Shown: positions 25,259-34,437 of the stretch, one piece after another | Layout: each line of letters opens with the position of its first letter | Position numbering within the stretch: position 1 is the first letter of the stretch | From: Methyloligella sp050110875 | GTDB lineage: Bacteria > Pseudomonadota > Alphaproteobacteria > Rhizobiales > Methyloligellaceae | Assembly (NCBI GenBank): GCA_050110875.1 | Contig: CP188828.1 | Location: 1,798,001 to 1,862,000 of the forward strand | Direction of reading: 5' to 3' | DNA: 64,000 bases | The notes under the pieces: generated by a model | Databases searched by the model: none | What the model saw: only the letters and a program-made list of their open reading frames with translations | What the model was told of the DNA's origin: nothing | Position numbers and translations under genes: made by a program

Positions 25259-26636
25259 CGGAGCCCGCCACCTCGCGGGGCGGTTCGGATTTCTGCCGGA
25301 GCGTTACGAGTTCTTCGGCCGCCGTCGGGTGAAGCGCCATGGTGAGATCGAAATCCGACTTGGTGAGCCCGTTGGTCACGGCGATGGCTGCCGTCTGCAC
25401 GATCTCCGCCGCATCGGGCCCCAGCACGTGGCAGCCGATCACCTCGTCGGACTCGGCATCGACGATCAGCTTCACCAACATGGTCTCATCGCCCTTCGGC
25501 AGGGAGTATTTCATCGGCCGGAAGCTCGTCTTGAAGACATCGACTTGGCACCGTTCCCGTGCATCTTGCTCGGTCAGCCCGATCATCGCCGCCTCCGGCG
25601 TGGTGAAGACCGCGGTCGGGATCTTCAGATAATCCAACGCCGTGGGATTGTCGCAATAAACCGTCTCCACGAAGGCCGTCGCCTCCCGAATGGCGACGGG
25701 CGTGAGATTGAACCGGTCGGTGATATCGCCCACCGCATAGATATTGTCGACGGAAGATTTGGAATGCTCATCCACCACCACATGGCCGTTCCAGCCGAGC
25801 TCGACGCCCGCTTTCTGCAGCCCCAGCCCGGCCGTGTTGGGAATGCGTCCCGTCGCAGCCATGACGGTCTCCACCGCCATGCTGTCGCCGCTGGTTAGCT
25901 GGAGCCGGACCCCCTCGCCCTCTTTCTCGATGGCCGTGATGTTGGTGTTCACCCGAATATCGATTCCCTGCTTGCGCAAAGACTCCGCGAGGATGTCGCG
26001 TAGCTCGTCGTCGAATCCGCGCAGGATCTGATCGCCCCGGTAGATCACCGTCACGTCGACGCCGAGAGCGTTGAAGATGCCGGCGAACTCCAAGCCGATA
26101 TAGCCGGCGCCGAGGATGGCCATGCTCTTCGGCAGCCTCTCCAGCTTGAAGCAGTCGTCAGAGCTGATGAAATGCTCCTTGCCCGGAATGTCGGGAAATG
26201 CGGGATGCCCGCCCGTGGCCAGCAGGATGCGTTCGGCCGTCACCGGCTCGTCTCGGTCGGAAAGCTTGATGGTATGCGGATCTTCGACAGTTGCCCGGGC
26301 CAGCATGGTGGTGACGTCGGCCTTCTCCAGGATACGGGTATAGACGCCGTTCAAACGGTCCACCTCGGCGGCGACATTGCCGATCAGCGTGGACCAGTCG
26401 AAAGAGTAATCACCGATGCTCCAACCGTAGGCGTCGGCATCTTCCAGCTCCTTGGCATAGCGCGCGCCGTAGACCAGCAGCTTTTTCGGCACGCAGCCGC
26501 GGATCACGCAGGTTCCGCCGACCCGATAATCCTCGGCGATCGCGACCTTGGCGCCATAGGCGGCCGCCATGCGCGCCGCGCGAACACCGCCGGACCCCGC
26601 GCCGATGACGAAGAGGTCGTAATCGTAATTCGCCAA
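25245..26636 (-). CDS. gor: glutathione-disulfide reductase
   Basis: This flavoprotein reduces glutathione disulfide with NADPH in the cytoplasm. The 463-residue sequence has the FAD loop GAGSGG (12-17) and the redox-active disulfide in GGTCVIRGCVPKK (Cys43, Cys48). A second dinucleotide-binding loop GAGYIG and the C-terminal HPTAAEE active-site His follow. The CVIRGC form, rather than CVNVGC, is typical of the plant and alphaproteobacterial glutathione reductase subgroup. I chose the TTG at 26636 because AGGAGG sits six bases upstream. A longer in-frame start at 26690 would overlap the VOC gene. Confidence 0.94.
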   Translation of the reverse strand: MANYDYDLFVIGAGSGGVRAARMAAAYGAKVAIAEDYRVGGTCVIRGCVPKKLLVYGARYAKELEDADAYGWSIGDYSFDWSTLIGNVAAEVDRLNGVYTRILEKADVTTMLARATVEDPHTIKLSDRDEPVTAERILLATGGHPAFPDIPGKEHFISSDDCFKLERLPKSMAILGAGYIGLEFAGIFNALGVDVTVIYRGDQILRGFDDELRDILAESLRKQGIDIRVNTNITAIEKEGEGVRLQLTSGDSMAVETVMAATGRIPNTAGLGLQKAGVELGWNGHVVVDEHSKSSVDNIYAVGDITDRFNLTPVAIREATAFVETVYCDNPTALDYLKIPTAVFTTPEAAMIGLTEQDARERCQVDVFKTSFRPMKYSLPKGDETMLVKLIVDAESDEVIGCHVLGPDAAEIVQTAAIAVTNGLTKSDFDLTMALHPTAAEELVTLRQKSEPPREVAGSDAAA

Positions 26637-26637
26637 G

Positions 26638-27099
26638 CTAATCCTCCTCGCTGGAATCCTGACCGGGCTCGGCGACCAGATGCACGACATCGGCGGGACT
26701 CATGACCCAGAAGCCGCGGAAATCCTTCGGCAGCGGCTCGATATCGTCGCAGCGGGTCACGCCAGCCTCTTCCAGCGCGGCCTCGGCCTTGTCGGTATCC
26801 TTGGTGACGATTTCCAGCCAAAGCTCGGAGCGCGAGATCGTCTCCGAGCGGTCGAGCCAAAGGCGGACAGGCCCGTATTCCACCACGGGCACGCCATCTG
26901 CCATCATCTTTACCGGCAGGCCCAGCGTGTCACGGTAGAATTGCAGTGTCGCCTCGAATTGATGGGCCGGCAGCTTGAGCGCCATATTGTGCCCACCCTT
27001 GAAGAGATCGGGATCGCTGTCACCCCCTTCTCTGGGCATGGCCTTGGCGCGTTTCCGCCCGCCCAAGAATCCGAAAAAGCTTCGTTTCGCAGCGCTCAT
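26638..27099 (-). CDS. VOC family protein (glyoxalase/dioxygenase-like)
   Basis: This 153-residue protein has a single vicinal-oxygen-chelate module after a basic N-terminal tail of about 35 residues. FEATLQFYRDTLGLPVK is the typical first helix-strand unit, and the end SPADVVHLVAEPGQ fits the last strand. The usual metal ligands (His/Glu at strand 1 and strand 8 positions) are not clear by eye, so activity is uncertain. The gene starts within the stop of the DUF2059 gene (4-base overlap) and ends one base before gor. Its place beside glutathione reductase makes a glyoxalase-like or thiol-linked role plausible but unproven. Confidence 0.75.
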   Translation of the reverse strand: MSAAKRSFFGFLGGRKRAKAMPREGGDSDPDLFKGGHNMALKLPAHQFEATLQFYRDTLGLPVKMMADGVPVVEYGPVRLWLDRSETISRSELWLEIVTKDTDKAEAALEEAGVTRCDDIEPLPKDFRGFWVMSPADVVHLVAEPGQDSSEED

Positions 27100-27674
27100 T
27101 CAGGGCTCTCCACCGGTTGCTCCCGCGCGCTCAGCTCGTCGATCAGCGCACGATAGACCTCGCCGCCGATCACCACGCCCCGCACGCGGCTGATCTCACC
27201 CATCTCCCGCGCGATCTCACTGTTCTGGGCTTGCAGCTTCTGACCGGCGGGGGATGCGTTGAACTCCTTATGGAAGTCCACCATGGTCTTGAGCTCGTCG
27301 GCCGTGAAGCGCTTGGTATAAACCGCGACGACCTGTTCGTTCATCTCGTCGACCTCGTCCTCATATTCCGGCGCGACGGCCTCCGCGGCGTCCTCCACAT
27401 CGAGCTTGCTCTCCGGGCGCTGACGCACGATCTGCGAGCCGACCGCCTTGGCGATCGCCTCGGCGCTGGCAAGCTGATGGGTCAGCTCCAGATATTCGCG
27501 GGCAAGAGCGACTTCCTCGTCGCTGGCCGAGTCGTCGCTGACGACTTTCTCGTTGGCGGCTTTATCGTCCGCCGCTTTCTCATTCGTCTCTTGCGCGAAC
27601 ACAGCGGAGCCGCCGATCAAAGCGATCCCAAGCGCGAGCGTGAGGACGGCGGTATTCTTGATAATCCAATTCAT
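27096..27674 (-). CDS. exported DUF2059 protein
   Basis: The 192-residue protein has a Sec signal peptide (about 1-27, ending SAVFA-QE). A Lys/Asp/Glu/Ala-rich spacer follows, then the helical DUF2059 domain (about 65-170), recognised by KRFTADELKTMVDFHKEF and SPAGQKL. The function of DUF2059 is unknown; such proteins are periplasmic. The ATG at 27674 overlaps the rpiA stop by four bases (ATGA). Sequence upstream of this ATG belongs to rpiA. The end overlaps the VOC gene start by four bases. Confidence 0.85.
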   Translation of the reverse strand: MNWIIKNTAVLTLALGIALIGGSAVFAQETNEKAADDKAANEKVVSDDSASDEEVALAREYLELTHQLASAEAIAKAVGSQIVRQRPESKLDVEDAAEAVAPEYEDEVDEMNEQVVAVYTKRFTADELKTMVDFHKEFNASPAGQKLQAQNSEIAREMGEISRVRGVVIGGEVYRALIDELSAREQPVESPE

Positions 27675-28390
27675 AGTTTTTCCTCCCAAGTGGCTGAACG
27701 CAAAACCTTGAGCCCCTCCTGCCCCGCAACAATCGCGACATCCGCTATCCCCAGAAACAACCCGACCTCCACGACGCCCGGCAAACGCTTGATGGCGAAA
27801 TGCAGAACCTCCGGCTCGGGGATAGTGCCGAAGTGACAATCGAGAATGAGATTCTGCTGATCCGTATAGAACGGCACATCGTCCCGGCCGGTCCGCAGCT
27901 TGATCTCACCCTCGCAGCCTGCCTCGCTCGCCATACCTTTGATCAACGCCTTGGTGGCGCGCAACCCGACCGGCACGACTTCGATAGGCAAGGGAAAGGC
28001 GCCGAGCTGCTCGACCTCCTTCGTTTCGTCGGCAATCACCACCATGGATTTTGACGCGGTCGCAACGATCTTCTCGATCAGAAGCGCGCCGCCGCCCCCC
28101 TTGATCAGGCGAAGCTGATCGTCGAGCTCGTCGGCGCCATCCACCGTGAGATCGAGCTGGGGAATTTCATCGAGGGTTGAGAGCGGGATGCCGTGGCTCT
28201 CGGCGAGATCGCGCGTCGCCTCCGAGGTCGGCACGCAAAGCACGTTGAGACCGTCCGCCACGCGACCCCCGAGCGCCTTCACGAAATGCGCGGCCGTGGA
28301 TCCCGTGCCGAGACCGAGCCGCATCCCGTCGCGCACCAGATCGAGTGCCCGCAAGGCAGCCTTTTCTTTCAATTGGTCCGCCGTCAGCAC
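27671..28390 (-). CDS. rpiA: ribose-5-phosphate isomerase A
   Basis: The enzyme interconverts ribose 5-phosphate and ribulose 5-phosphate in the pentose phosphate pathway. The 239-residue sequence has the substrate loop GLGTGSTAAHF, the DLTVDGADELD active-site segment, LIKGGGGALLIEKI and a conserved KLR segment. All the motifs of the type A family are intact. It is preceded by gabD (59-base gap) and overlaps the DUF2059 gene by four bases. Being in an operon with a PEP carboxylase-like gene and glutathione reductase, it may help supply NADPH-linked carbon flow (inference). Confidence 0.97.
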   Translation of the reverse strand: MLTADQLKEKAALRALDLVRDGMRLGLGTGSTAAHFVKALGGRVADGLNVLCVPTSEATRDLAESHGIPLSTLDEIPQLDLTVDGADELDDQLRLIKGGGGALLIEKIVATASKSMVVIADETKEVEQLGAFPLPIEVVPVGLRATKALIKGMASEAGCEGEIKLRTGRDDVPFYTDQQNLILDCHFGTIPEPEVLHFAIKRLPGVVEVGLFLGIADVAIVAGQEGLKVLRSATWEEKL

Positions 28391-28449
28391 CGCATTTCCC
28401 CGTGCCTGGGTGATCGTGGATTACGCGTCCCGGTGACGTATCCGGCCGC

Positions 28450-29898
28450 TCAGCTCTCCAACCCGCCCATGAGGATGTATTTCATCTCGACGAATTCGTC
28501 GATCCCATGATGCGAGCCTTCCCGGCCAAGACCCGATTCCTTGATTCCGCCGAAAGGAACCATCTCGCTGGATGTCAGGCCTTCGTTGACCCCCACGATT
28601 CCGCATTCCAACGCCTCCGCCACGCGGAAGGCGCGAGCGAGATCGCGGGTGAAGAAATATGAGGCCAAGCCATAGGGCGTGTCATTGGCGATTCGGATTG
28701 CATCTTCTTCCTGGCCGAAGCGGAAGAGCGCGGCAACCGGCCCGAAAGTCTCCTCGCCCGCGAGCTTCATTTCCGTGGTCGCGCCGGTCAGGACCGTCGG
28801 CTCGAAGAAGGTGCCACCGAGCGCGCTGCGCTTGCCGCCGGTCTTGAGCACTGCACCTTTCGCCAACGCATCCGCGACATGGGCCTCGACCTTCGCAAGG
28901 CCCGCCTTGTTGATCAGCGGCCCCTGATCGACTCCCTCCCGCGTCCCCTCGCCGAGCGTCAGCTTCTCGACCTCTTGCGTAAGCCGTTCGGCGAAGCGAT
29001 CGAAGATGCCGTCCTGAACCAGGATCCGATTGGCGCAGACGCAGGTCTGCCCCGTATTCCGGAATTTCGAGGCAAGCGCCCCGGCGACCGCCCTCTCAAG
29101 GTCTGCATCGTCGAACACGATCAGCGGCGCATTGCCGCCGAGCTCGAGGCTGAGCTTCTTCACCGTGGCGGCGGACTGCTCCATCAGCAGCTTGCCGACT
29201 TCGGTGGAGCCCGTGAAGGTGATCATCCTGACGATGGGGTTGGAGGTGAGCTCGCCGCCGATCGCTTTCGGGTTTCCCGTCACGATATTGAGCACGCCCG
29301 GCGGAAAGCCGGCACGGATGGCGAGCTCCATCAGCGCGAGCGCCGAGAGTGGCGTTTCTTCCGCCGGCTTGCACACCACGGTGCATCCGGCCGCCAGCGC
29401 CGGCGAGACCTTCCGGGTGATCATGGCCAGCGGGAAGTTCCATGGCGTGATAGCGCCGACCACGCCGATCGGCTCCCTCTCCACCAGGACGCGTGCGTCC
29501 TGCTTGGGGCTGGGAATGATCTCGCCATAGACCCGCTTCGCCTCTTCCGCGAACAGCTCCGTAAAGGACGCGGCATAGGCAACCTCGCCGCGCGCCTCGG
29601 AAAGCGGCTTTCCCTGCTCCGCGGTCATGATCGCGGCCAGGTCTTCCTTATGGGCCATCTGAAGCTCGAACCAGCGGCGCAGGATCGCCGCGCGCTCCTT
29701 CGCGAGCATGCCGCGCCAGGCGGGAAAAGCCTCTTGCGCCGCCTGGATGGCATCCTTCGTTTCGGCCGCGCCGAAATCCGGCACCTTGGCGATCGCCGCA
29801 CCGGTCGCCGGATTCCTGACCTCCAAAGAAGGGGTGCCGCACCAGGTGTCCCCGATGCGGCACTGCTCCTTCAGCAGCTCGTGATCTTGCAGTTTCAT
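28450..29898 (-). CDS. gabD: NAD(P)-dependent succinate-semialdehyde dehydrogenase
   Basis: The 482-residue aldehyde dehydrogenase has LELGGNAPLIVF with the general-base Glu and FRNTGQTCVCANR with the catalytic Cys. GAITPWNFPLAMITRKVSPA forms the cofactor-binding region. The sequence is closest in style to the GabD subgroup, which oxidises succinate semialdehyde to succinate. The double-Cys TCVCANR active site is usual for that subgroup. The ATG at 29898 is preceded by the ppc-like gene, with 28 bases between. A longer in-frame start would run into that gene. Confidence 0.9.
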   Translation of the reverse strand: MKLQDHELLKEQCRIGDTWCGTPSLEVRNPATGAAIAKVPDFGAAETKDAIQAAQEAFPAWRGMLAKERAAILRRWFELQMAHKEDLAAIMTAEQGKPLSEARGEVAYAASFTELFAEEAKRVYGEIIPSPKQDARVLVEREPIGVVGAITPWNFPLAMITRKVSPALAAGCTVVCKPAEETPLSALALMELAIRAGFPPGVLNIVTGNPKAIGGELTSNPIVRMITFTGSTEVGKLLMEQSAATVKKLSLELGGNAPLIVFDDADLERAVAGALASKFRNTGQTCVCANRILVQDGIFDRFAERLTQEVEKLTLGEGTREGVDQGPLINKAGLAKVEAHVADALAKGAVLKTGGKRSALGGTFFEPTVLTGATTEMKLAGEETFGPVAALFRFGQEEDAIRIANDTPYGLASYFFTRDLARAFRVAEALECGIVGVNEGLTSSEMVPFGGIKESGLGREGSHHGIDEFVEMKYILMGGLES

Positions 29899-29926
29899 TA
29901 GTGGTGGTATTCCTGAGCGGCCCCGA

Positions 29927-32815
29927 TCAGCCATATGCTCCAAAATGGTGGGAAATGCCGACGCCGATTTCCAGCACCACCCGGTAGGTCTCGACGATCG
30001 GGTCGATCAGTTCGCGGTTGATTTCCGCGTAGTCGCTGCCCTCGTAGCCCGTATAGGTCGCGGGCTCGTCGAGAGTGTATTCGGTCACTTCCGGCACGTC
30101 CTTCGGAAAGGCCTCCCGCAGAAGCTGAACCGCCTCGTCCACCCTGAGCGAGAGGATCAGACCGATGATCTGATCGCGCGCGATGTCGTTACGGGTCGAG
30201 AAGCGCGGCACCCGCGCCGCCAGCAGGAAGATGTGTTGGATCATGGCGAGCCGGACCGCCTGAAGCACGTCGAGCTGAAGCCTGCCGTCTTCCCAATCGG
30301 GCCGCGTCTCCAGGCCGACATCGTCGAACGTATCGTCGAGATAGATGGCGTCCTTCCTGAGGAAGCTCGCCAGATGCATCATCGCATCGTGGCGCCGGTC
30401 GTCGCGGAGCAGATCCGCGAGATAGAGACACGCCTCTTTGACGTGCAGTTCCTGATTGCCGTAAGGCCGCGTCACCCAGAAGGCATCGTCGAAGACCGAG
30501 GAATAGGCCACCAGCGTCTTGATGCTGGAAAGCTTCTTGCCATGCGCCACCATGGCGATCAGCTGCTGCATCCGCGGGGAATCGCGATAGATCTCCACGA
30601 AGCGGTCGGGCTCGTGACGCATGGCCGTCGCCACGCCGTTCACCACGTTGAGCGCCATGCCGAACTGCTGAAGCAGCGCATTATGCGGAATGGCACGGAC
30701 CTCCGAGGCGGGACTGCGCGCGCCTTTGGTGGCATCGTATTGTCGCTTGGTTTTGCGCGATCCCGGCTTCACCAGGAAGTTGGTGCCGAAAGCAGCCAGT
30801 GAGTTCCGGTAATTCTCGTCGTCGTAGACGCGGATTTGGTACTGGCGCACGCCCTCGTAGAAGTCCCGGATGAAGTCGGAATCCGAATAAAACTTATCCT
30901 CCGCGACCGGTCCGGCCTCCGAAGGCGCCATGATCGCATGGGCGAGCACGGTGAAGGCGAGATTGGGCGTGCCGAACAGCACGAAACCGTCGCCGCCCTG
31001 GAAGCTCGTCTCGTGATGCAGGCTTAAGCCCCGGGATTCGACCTTCTGCTGCGCCCAGGGCGACAGCGTGTATAGGAAACGATCGGTCAGGCTCCGCGGA
31101 TGGCCGCCGCGCCCCATGGATTCACCGTGCGTGTCGAAGATCAGAAATTCGATCTTGCCGAGCCCAGCTCGGGCCACGACGTCGGAGAGCTGTCCATGCA
31201 GACGCTCGATCGCGATGCCGGCCGGAATCTGACCCATGAAGCGGCCGGAATCCGAAAAGCCGTTCTGCACGCAAAGCCGCCCGCGCAGCTTGATCTCGTC
31301 CCGGTAGCTCTTGGTCTCGAGCAAGGATTCGATGATGCGGGCGCCATGTTCGAACGCATCGACCGTCTCGAAGAGTGGCGAGATATCGAGCTTGTCCTCA
31401 ACCCCGAAAAGCTTGGCGAAATAAAGCGCCGCCAGCACCGTGAAGGGCGATTCGCATTCGGCGATCAGCAGCCGGATCGGCGCTTCGGGATCGATATGCT
31501 TCAGGATCTGAGCCGCCACGATGAATTGCCGGACGGCCGTCGCCCGCTCCACGAAGAGCGTCCCGAAATTGACCTGCTCCTCTTCTGCCTCCTGCACCAT
31601 GCGGTCGAGCCGGCCCAGCAGCACATGGCTGGTCACGTCGACATTGCCCTCCAGGCCCATGGGCTTGCGGATGGCGTTGTGAAGCTGCTGGGCATTGAGG
31701 CGCAGATGGATGCGTGCGGTGCCGAGACCGCAGCCGACGACCATGGCACGCAAGAGCACCAGACGCTGCTTGATATCGTCGTCGCCCGCCTTGTCGATCG
31801 CCCTGCCGATCCAACGATCGGCCCGAGTGACGATGCTCTTGCGCGAACGGGACGAGCGCTTGGTGAGCTCGTTGGCCGCCCGGGTCAGCTGCTCCGGATC
31901 CTCCAGATTGCCATTGAACAGCTCCACCTGCCGGGTGACGGCCTTGAGCTCCTTCTCGAACAGCCGGACGAGCTTCATGAGCTCCTTGCAGGACTCCGAA
32001 TCCGCATCGAGCTCCGATCCCGCTGCCCTGATCCACTCGATATCGCGCGCGATCTGAAGGCGCTTCTCCTCGAGACGGATACGCAAGCAGTCGTACCATT
32101 GAATATCGGTCCGGCCGTCGAGATCGTAGCCGACCCAGCTGTTCAGCTGGATGGGCTGCGGCTTCATCTTGTGCCACTCGTCAGGATAGAGCTCCCGCGC
32201 CACCGACAGCACGATGTCGATCAGCCGGCTGGCCGCCGCCTGGGCATTTTCGAGAACTTTCTGTGCCTGCTCGTGCTCCATGCTGAGACTGATATCGGGC
32301 TCCGGCGCATGGGCGTACTGCTTCATCTCCTGACGCAGCACCGGATCGTCGAAGGTTTTGGTCTCGATCATCTGCACGAGGATCTCGCGCAGGCCGTAGG
32401 GAATGGCGAAAGTGGGATGGGCGGTGAAAACGATGCCTTCCCGAGGCTTTTCCCACCGGGCGCGAAACTTGGCGAAAGAAATGCGTTCGCCCTTCTTGAA
32501 GGCCGAGTCCCGGACTTGCGCCCGTAGGATCTCCGTCAGATCGTCGGCGCTCTTATCGCCCAGATAGCGCACGGTGTTCTTCGCCCGTCCCGCCAGCGCA
32601 CGGTCGCTCAGCTCTTTGGCGACCGATTCCATTTCCGCGCGGGTCAGGTCCCCCGCTTCCAGCGCGCGGGAGAGATCGAGCGCGAGCTGTTTCACCGGGT
32701 TGGATTGCGGCTCGAACGGCACCCGGTCGCGGTATTGCCGCATCCGGTCGCTCCAACGCGCGATCAGAGAATCTTGTTCTTCGCTTTCTAGTGCGACGGC
32801 CGCTACGCTTGTCAT
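29927..32815 (-). CDS. ppc: divergent phosphoenolpyruvate carboxylase
   Basis: The 962-residue protein can be matched by eye to PEP carboxylase along much of its length. FTAHPT at 130-135 holds the catalytic His133, NSWVGYDLDGRTDI at 225-238 replaces the usual WMGGDRDGN, and SPLFETVDAFEHG at 479-491 is clear. GFSDSGRFMG at 519-528 replaces GYSDSxKDAG, and HGESMGRGGHP at 563-573 replaces HGRGGxVGRGGGP. The distal Arg (569) is kept, but the first Arg of that loop is changed, and the C-terminus is GISHHFGAYG rather than the conserved MRNTG ending. The family carboxylates PEP to oxaloacetate to refill the TCA cycle. Activity is likely but not certain given these changes. It is the first gene of a seven-gene operon. 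Confidence 0.8.
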   Translation of the reverse strand: MTSVAAVALESEEQDSLIARWSDRMRQYRDRVPFEPQSNPVKQLALDLSRALEAGDLTRAEMESVAKELSDRALAGRAKNTVRYLGDKSADDLTEILRAQVRDSAFKKGERISFAKFRARWEKPREGIVFTAHPTFAIPYGLREILVQMIETKTFDDPVLRQEMKQYAHAPEPDISLSMEHEQAQKVLENAQAAASRLIDIVLSVARELYPDEWHKMKPQPIQLNSWVGYDLDGRTDIQWYDCLRIRLEEKRLQIARDIEWIRAAGSELDADSESCKELMKLVRLFEKELKAVTRQVELFNGNLEDPEQLTRAANELTKRSSRSRKSIVTRADRWIGRAIDKAGDDDIKQRLVLLRAMVVGCGLGTARIHLRLNAQQLHNAIRKPMGLEGNVDVTSHVLLGRLDRMVQEAEEEQVNFGTLFVERATAVRQFIVAAQILKHIDPEAPIRLLIAECESPFTVLAALYFAKLFGVEDKLDISPLFETVDAFEHGARIIESLLETKSYRDEIKLRGRLCVQNGFSDSGRFMGQIPAGIAIERLHGQLSDVVARAGLGKIEFLIFDTHGESMGRGGHPRSLTDRFLYTLSPWAQQKVESRGLSLHHETSFQGGDGFVLFGTPNLAFTVLAHAIMAPSEAGPVAEDKFYSDSDFIRDFYEGVRQYQIRVYDDENYRNSLAAFGTNFLVKPGSRKTKRQYDATKGARSPASEVRAIPHNALLQQFGMALNVVNGVATAMRHEPDRFVEIYRDSPRMQQLIAMVAHGKKLSSIKTLVAYSSVFDDAFWVTRPYGNQELHVKEACLYLADLLRDDRRHDAMMHLASFLRKDAIYLDDTFDDVGLETRPDWEDGRLQLDVLQAVRLAMIQHIFLLAARVPRFSTRNDIARDQIIGLILSLRVDEAVQLLREAFPKDVPEVTEYTLDEPATYTGYEGSDYAEINRELIDPIVETYRVVLEIGVGISHHFGAYG

Positions 32816-33065
32816 CAGACTACACCGCCTTTCACAGTCTCAGAGCACAGACATAGCTCCAGACGCAAAGACGCCCCCGGGGAGTTTTGAAGAAACGGAT
32901 AGGTCGTGCGATTAAACGCCATTGGCCGCAATCTCTAGACTGCCCCCCGAAGCCCTGCAAGGGGACCGAATGCCATACTCTCAACTGCCGAACATTTAGG
33001 CGGTTTCATATGGTAGAGCGCGATCGACCGAAATCTGGGATTTTCGAACTTTATATGAGGCCAGC

Positions 33066-33800
33066 GTGACCCGCGATCTCCTCTCCGGCGCCACCATCGT
33101 TTTCGATCTCGACGGCACCTTGGTCGACACCGCGCCCGACCTGACCAGAGCCTTGAACCAAGCATTGCGGACTTGCGGCTATCCATCCGTAGGCGGTGAA
33201 GCCGTGCGCGCATCCGTTGCTTTCGGCGCCCGCGCCATGATCGCCGAAGGGCTGCATCAGGTCGATGCTCCCGACGAGGATCGGACCGAAGACCGAATCG
33301 AGACGATGCTGGCCGACTTCCTCGACCATTACGAAGCCAATATCGCCGTAGAGAGCGTCCCCTTCCCGGCGGCTTTGGAGACCCTCGAGATCTTGCAGAC
33401 TGCCGGGGCGAAGCTCGCCATCTGCACCAACAAGCGGGAGCAGCTCGCGCTCCATCTCCTACGCAGCTTGGGGATCGCGGATCGCTTTTCGGCCATCGCC
33501 GGCCGCGATACTTTCGCCGCCGCAAAACCCGACCCGCTCCATCTCACGGCAACCATCGCGGCGGCTGGTGGCGCCCCGGAGCGCGCCGTCATGATCGGCG
33601 ATAGCGACGTCGACATCCGCACCGCAAAGGCCGCCGGCATTCCGTCAATCGCCGTACGTTTCGGCTACGGCGCCGCGGATTCCCTCCTCGCCATGGCTCC
33701 CGAAGCCATCATCGACGGCTACGATGCGCTGATACCCGAACTCCGCAAGATCCTGATGGCTGCCGGCCCAGACATTCCGCCGCTTGGCGCACCGTCATGA
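33066..33800 (+). CDS. gph: HAD-family phosphoglycolate phosphatase
   Basis: The 244-residue protein has the HAD motifs in order: VFDLDGTLVDTAPD with nucleophile Asp14 and Asp16, AICTNKRE with the second-motif Thr, KPDPLHL with the Lys, and MIGDSDVDIRTAKAAG with the final acidic pair. The sequence style is that of Gph, which removes 2-phosphoglycolate produced by DNA repair or oxygenation of RuBP. The GTG start at 33066 follows a GAGG ribosome-binding site. The 3' end is followed by a small exported protein gene on the same strand. The 250 bases upstream separate it from the divergent ppc-like operon and presumably hold both promoters. Confidence 0.93.
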   Translation: MTRDLLSGATIVFDLDGTLVDTAPDLTRALNQALRTCGYPSVGGEAVRASVAFGARAMIAEGLHQVDAPDEDRTEDRIETMLADFLDHYEANIAVESVPFPAALETLEILQTAGAKLAICTNKREQLALHLLRSLGIADRFSAIAGRDTFAAAKPDPLHLTATIAAAGGAPERAVMIGDSDVDIRTAKAAGIPSIAVRFGYGAADSLLAMAPEAIIDGYDALIPELRKILMAAGPDIPPLGAPS

Positions 33801-33902
33801 AGTCGTAAATTCGCCGCAGTTGAAATCAACCTCTCCCGCGCCGGGAATTGAATGGTCTCAGGCGCACACCCCGCCGGACCGCTGCCTTTGGAGATTAGAG
33901 GG

Positions 33903-34259
33903 ATGACCAGATTTTCGCTTCCGATACTCGGTGTTTTGCTTCTGCTTGCGGGCACCGCCCAGGCCCAGGACGACATGATGCCGGGCGAGATGCCGCCGGA
34001 TGCGATGCCCCAAGGCGAGATGACGGACGAAGCGCCCGTAGGAGCACCCACGGGCATGAACGAGCAGGAAGACCCCTGCACCCAGCAGGTCACCGATACC
34101 GAAAACGCCCTCGCCGATCGCATGCAGAGCGGCGAGCTGAGCGAGGAAGCCACCAACCGGGTCTATGAGCTCCTAGATCGCGCCGATGCCGAATGCGCCG
34201 ATGGCGATGTCGCAGCGGCCGAAGCGACCCTCGGCGAGGCCCGCGCCACCGCTCAATAA
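33903..34259 (+). CDS. small exported hypothetical protein
   Basis: The 118-residue protein starts with a clear signal peptide (MTRFSLPILGVLLLLAGTAQA, cut before QDD). A Met/Pro/Glu repeat follows (PGEMPPDAMPQGEM). The C-terminal 60 residues are a mainly helical, acidic segment with two Cys (DPCTQQV and AECADGD) that could form a disulfide. I do not recognise a family. The ATG at 33903 has GAGGG just upstream. It lies about 100 bases after gph and before the promoter of tRNA-Val. Confidence 0.65.
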   Translation: MTRFSLPILGVLLLLAGTAQAQDDMMPGEMPPDAMPQGEMTDEAPVGAPTGMNEQEDPCTQQVTDTENALADRMQSGELSEEATNRVYELLDRADAECADGDVAAAEATLGEARATAQ

Positions 34260-34313
34260 AGCGAAGAGACCGCGCGCAGGATCGGATCTTCCGCACTTCT
34301 TTCGCGCCATTGC

Positions 34314-34342
34314 TTGACTTAGACGAGCCTCGCTCGCTAAAT
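34314..34342 (+). promoter_or_regulatory. sigma70-type promoter of tRNA-Val
   Basis: TTGACT at 34314-34319 and CTAAAT at 34337-34342 are separated by exactly 17 bases, ending 19 bases before the first base of tRNA-Val. Spacing and sequence match a housekeeping promoter well. Confidence 0.7.
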
Positions 34343-34361
34343 CCGCACATTCGAGACCCGA

Positions 34362-34437
34362 GGGCGGTTAGCTCAGCTGGTAGAGCACTGTGTTCACATC
34401 GCAGGGGTCACTGGTTCAAGTCCAGTACCGCCCACCA
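34362..34437 (+). tRNA. tRNA-Val (anticodon CAC)
   Basis: The acceptor stem GGGCGGT pairs with ACCGCCC, the anticodon stem CTGTG pairs with CGCAG, and the anticodon CAC is at 34395-34397, reading GTG codons. The T arm contains GGTTCAAGTCC and the CCA end is encoded. No copy of its 3' end was seen downstream, so there is no direct sign of an integrated element using it as an attachment site. Confidence 0.97.

Noticed and set aside
34362..34437. tRNA-Val as an attachment site of an integrated element
   Set aside because: No integrase and no second copy of the tRNA 3' end were seen in the window, so only the AT-rich leader hints at it.
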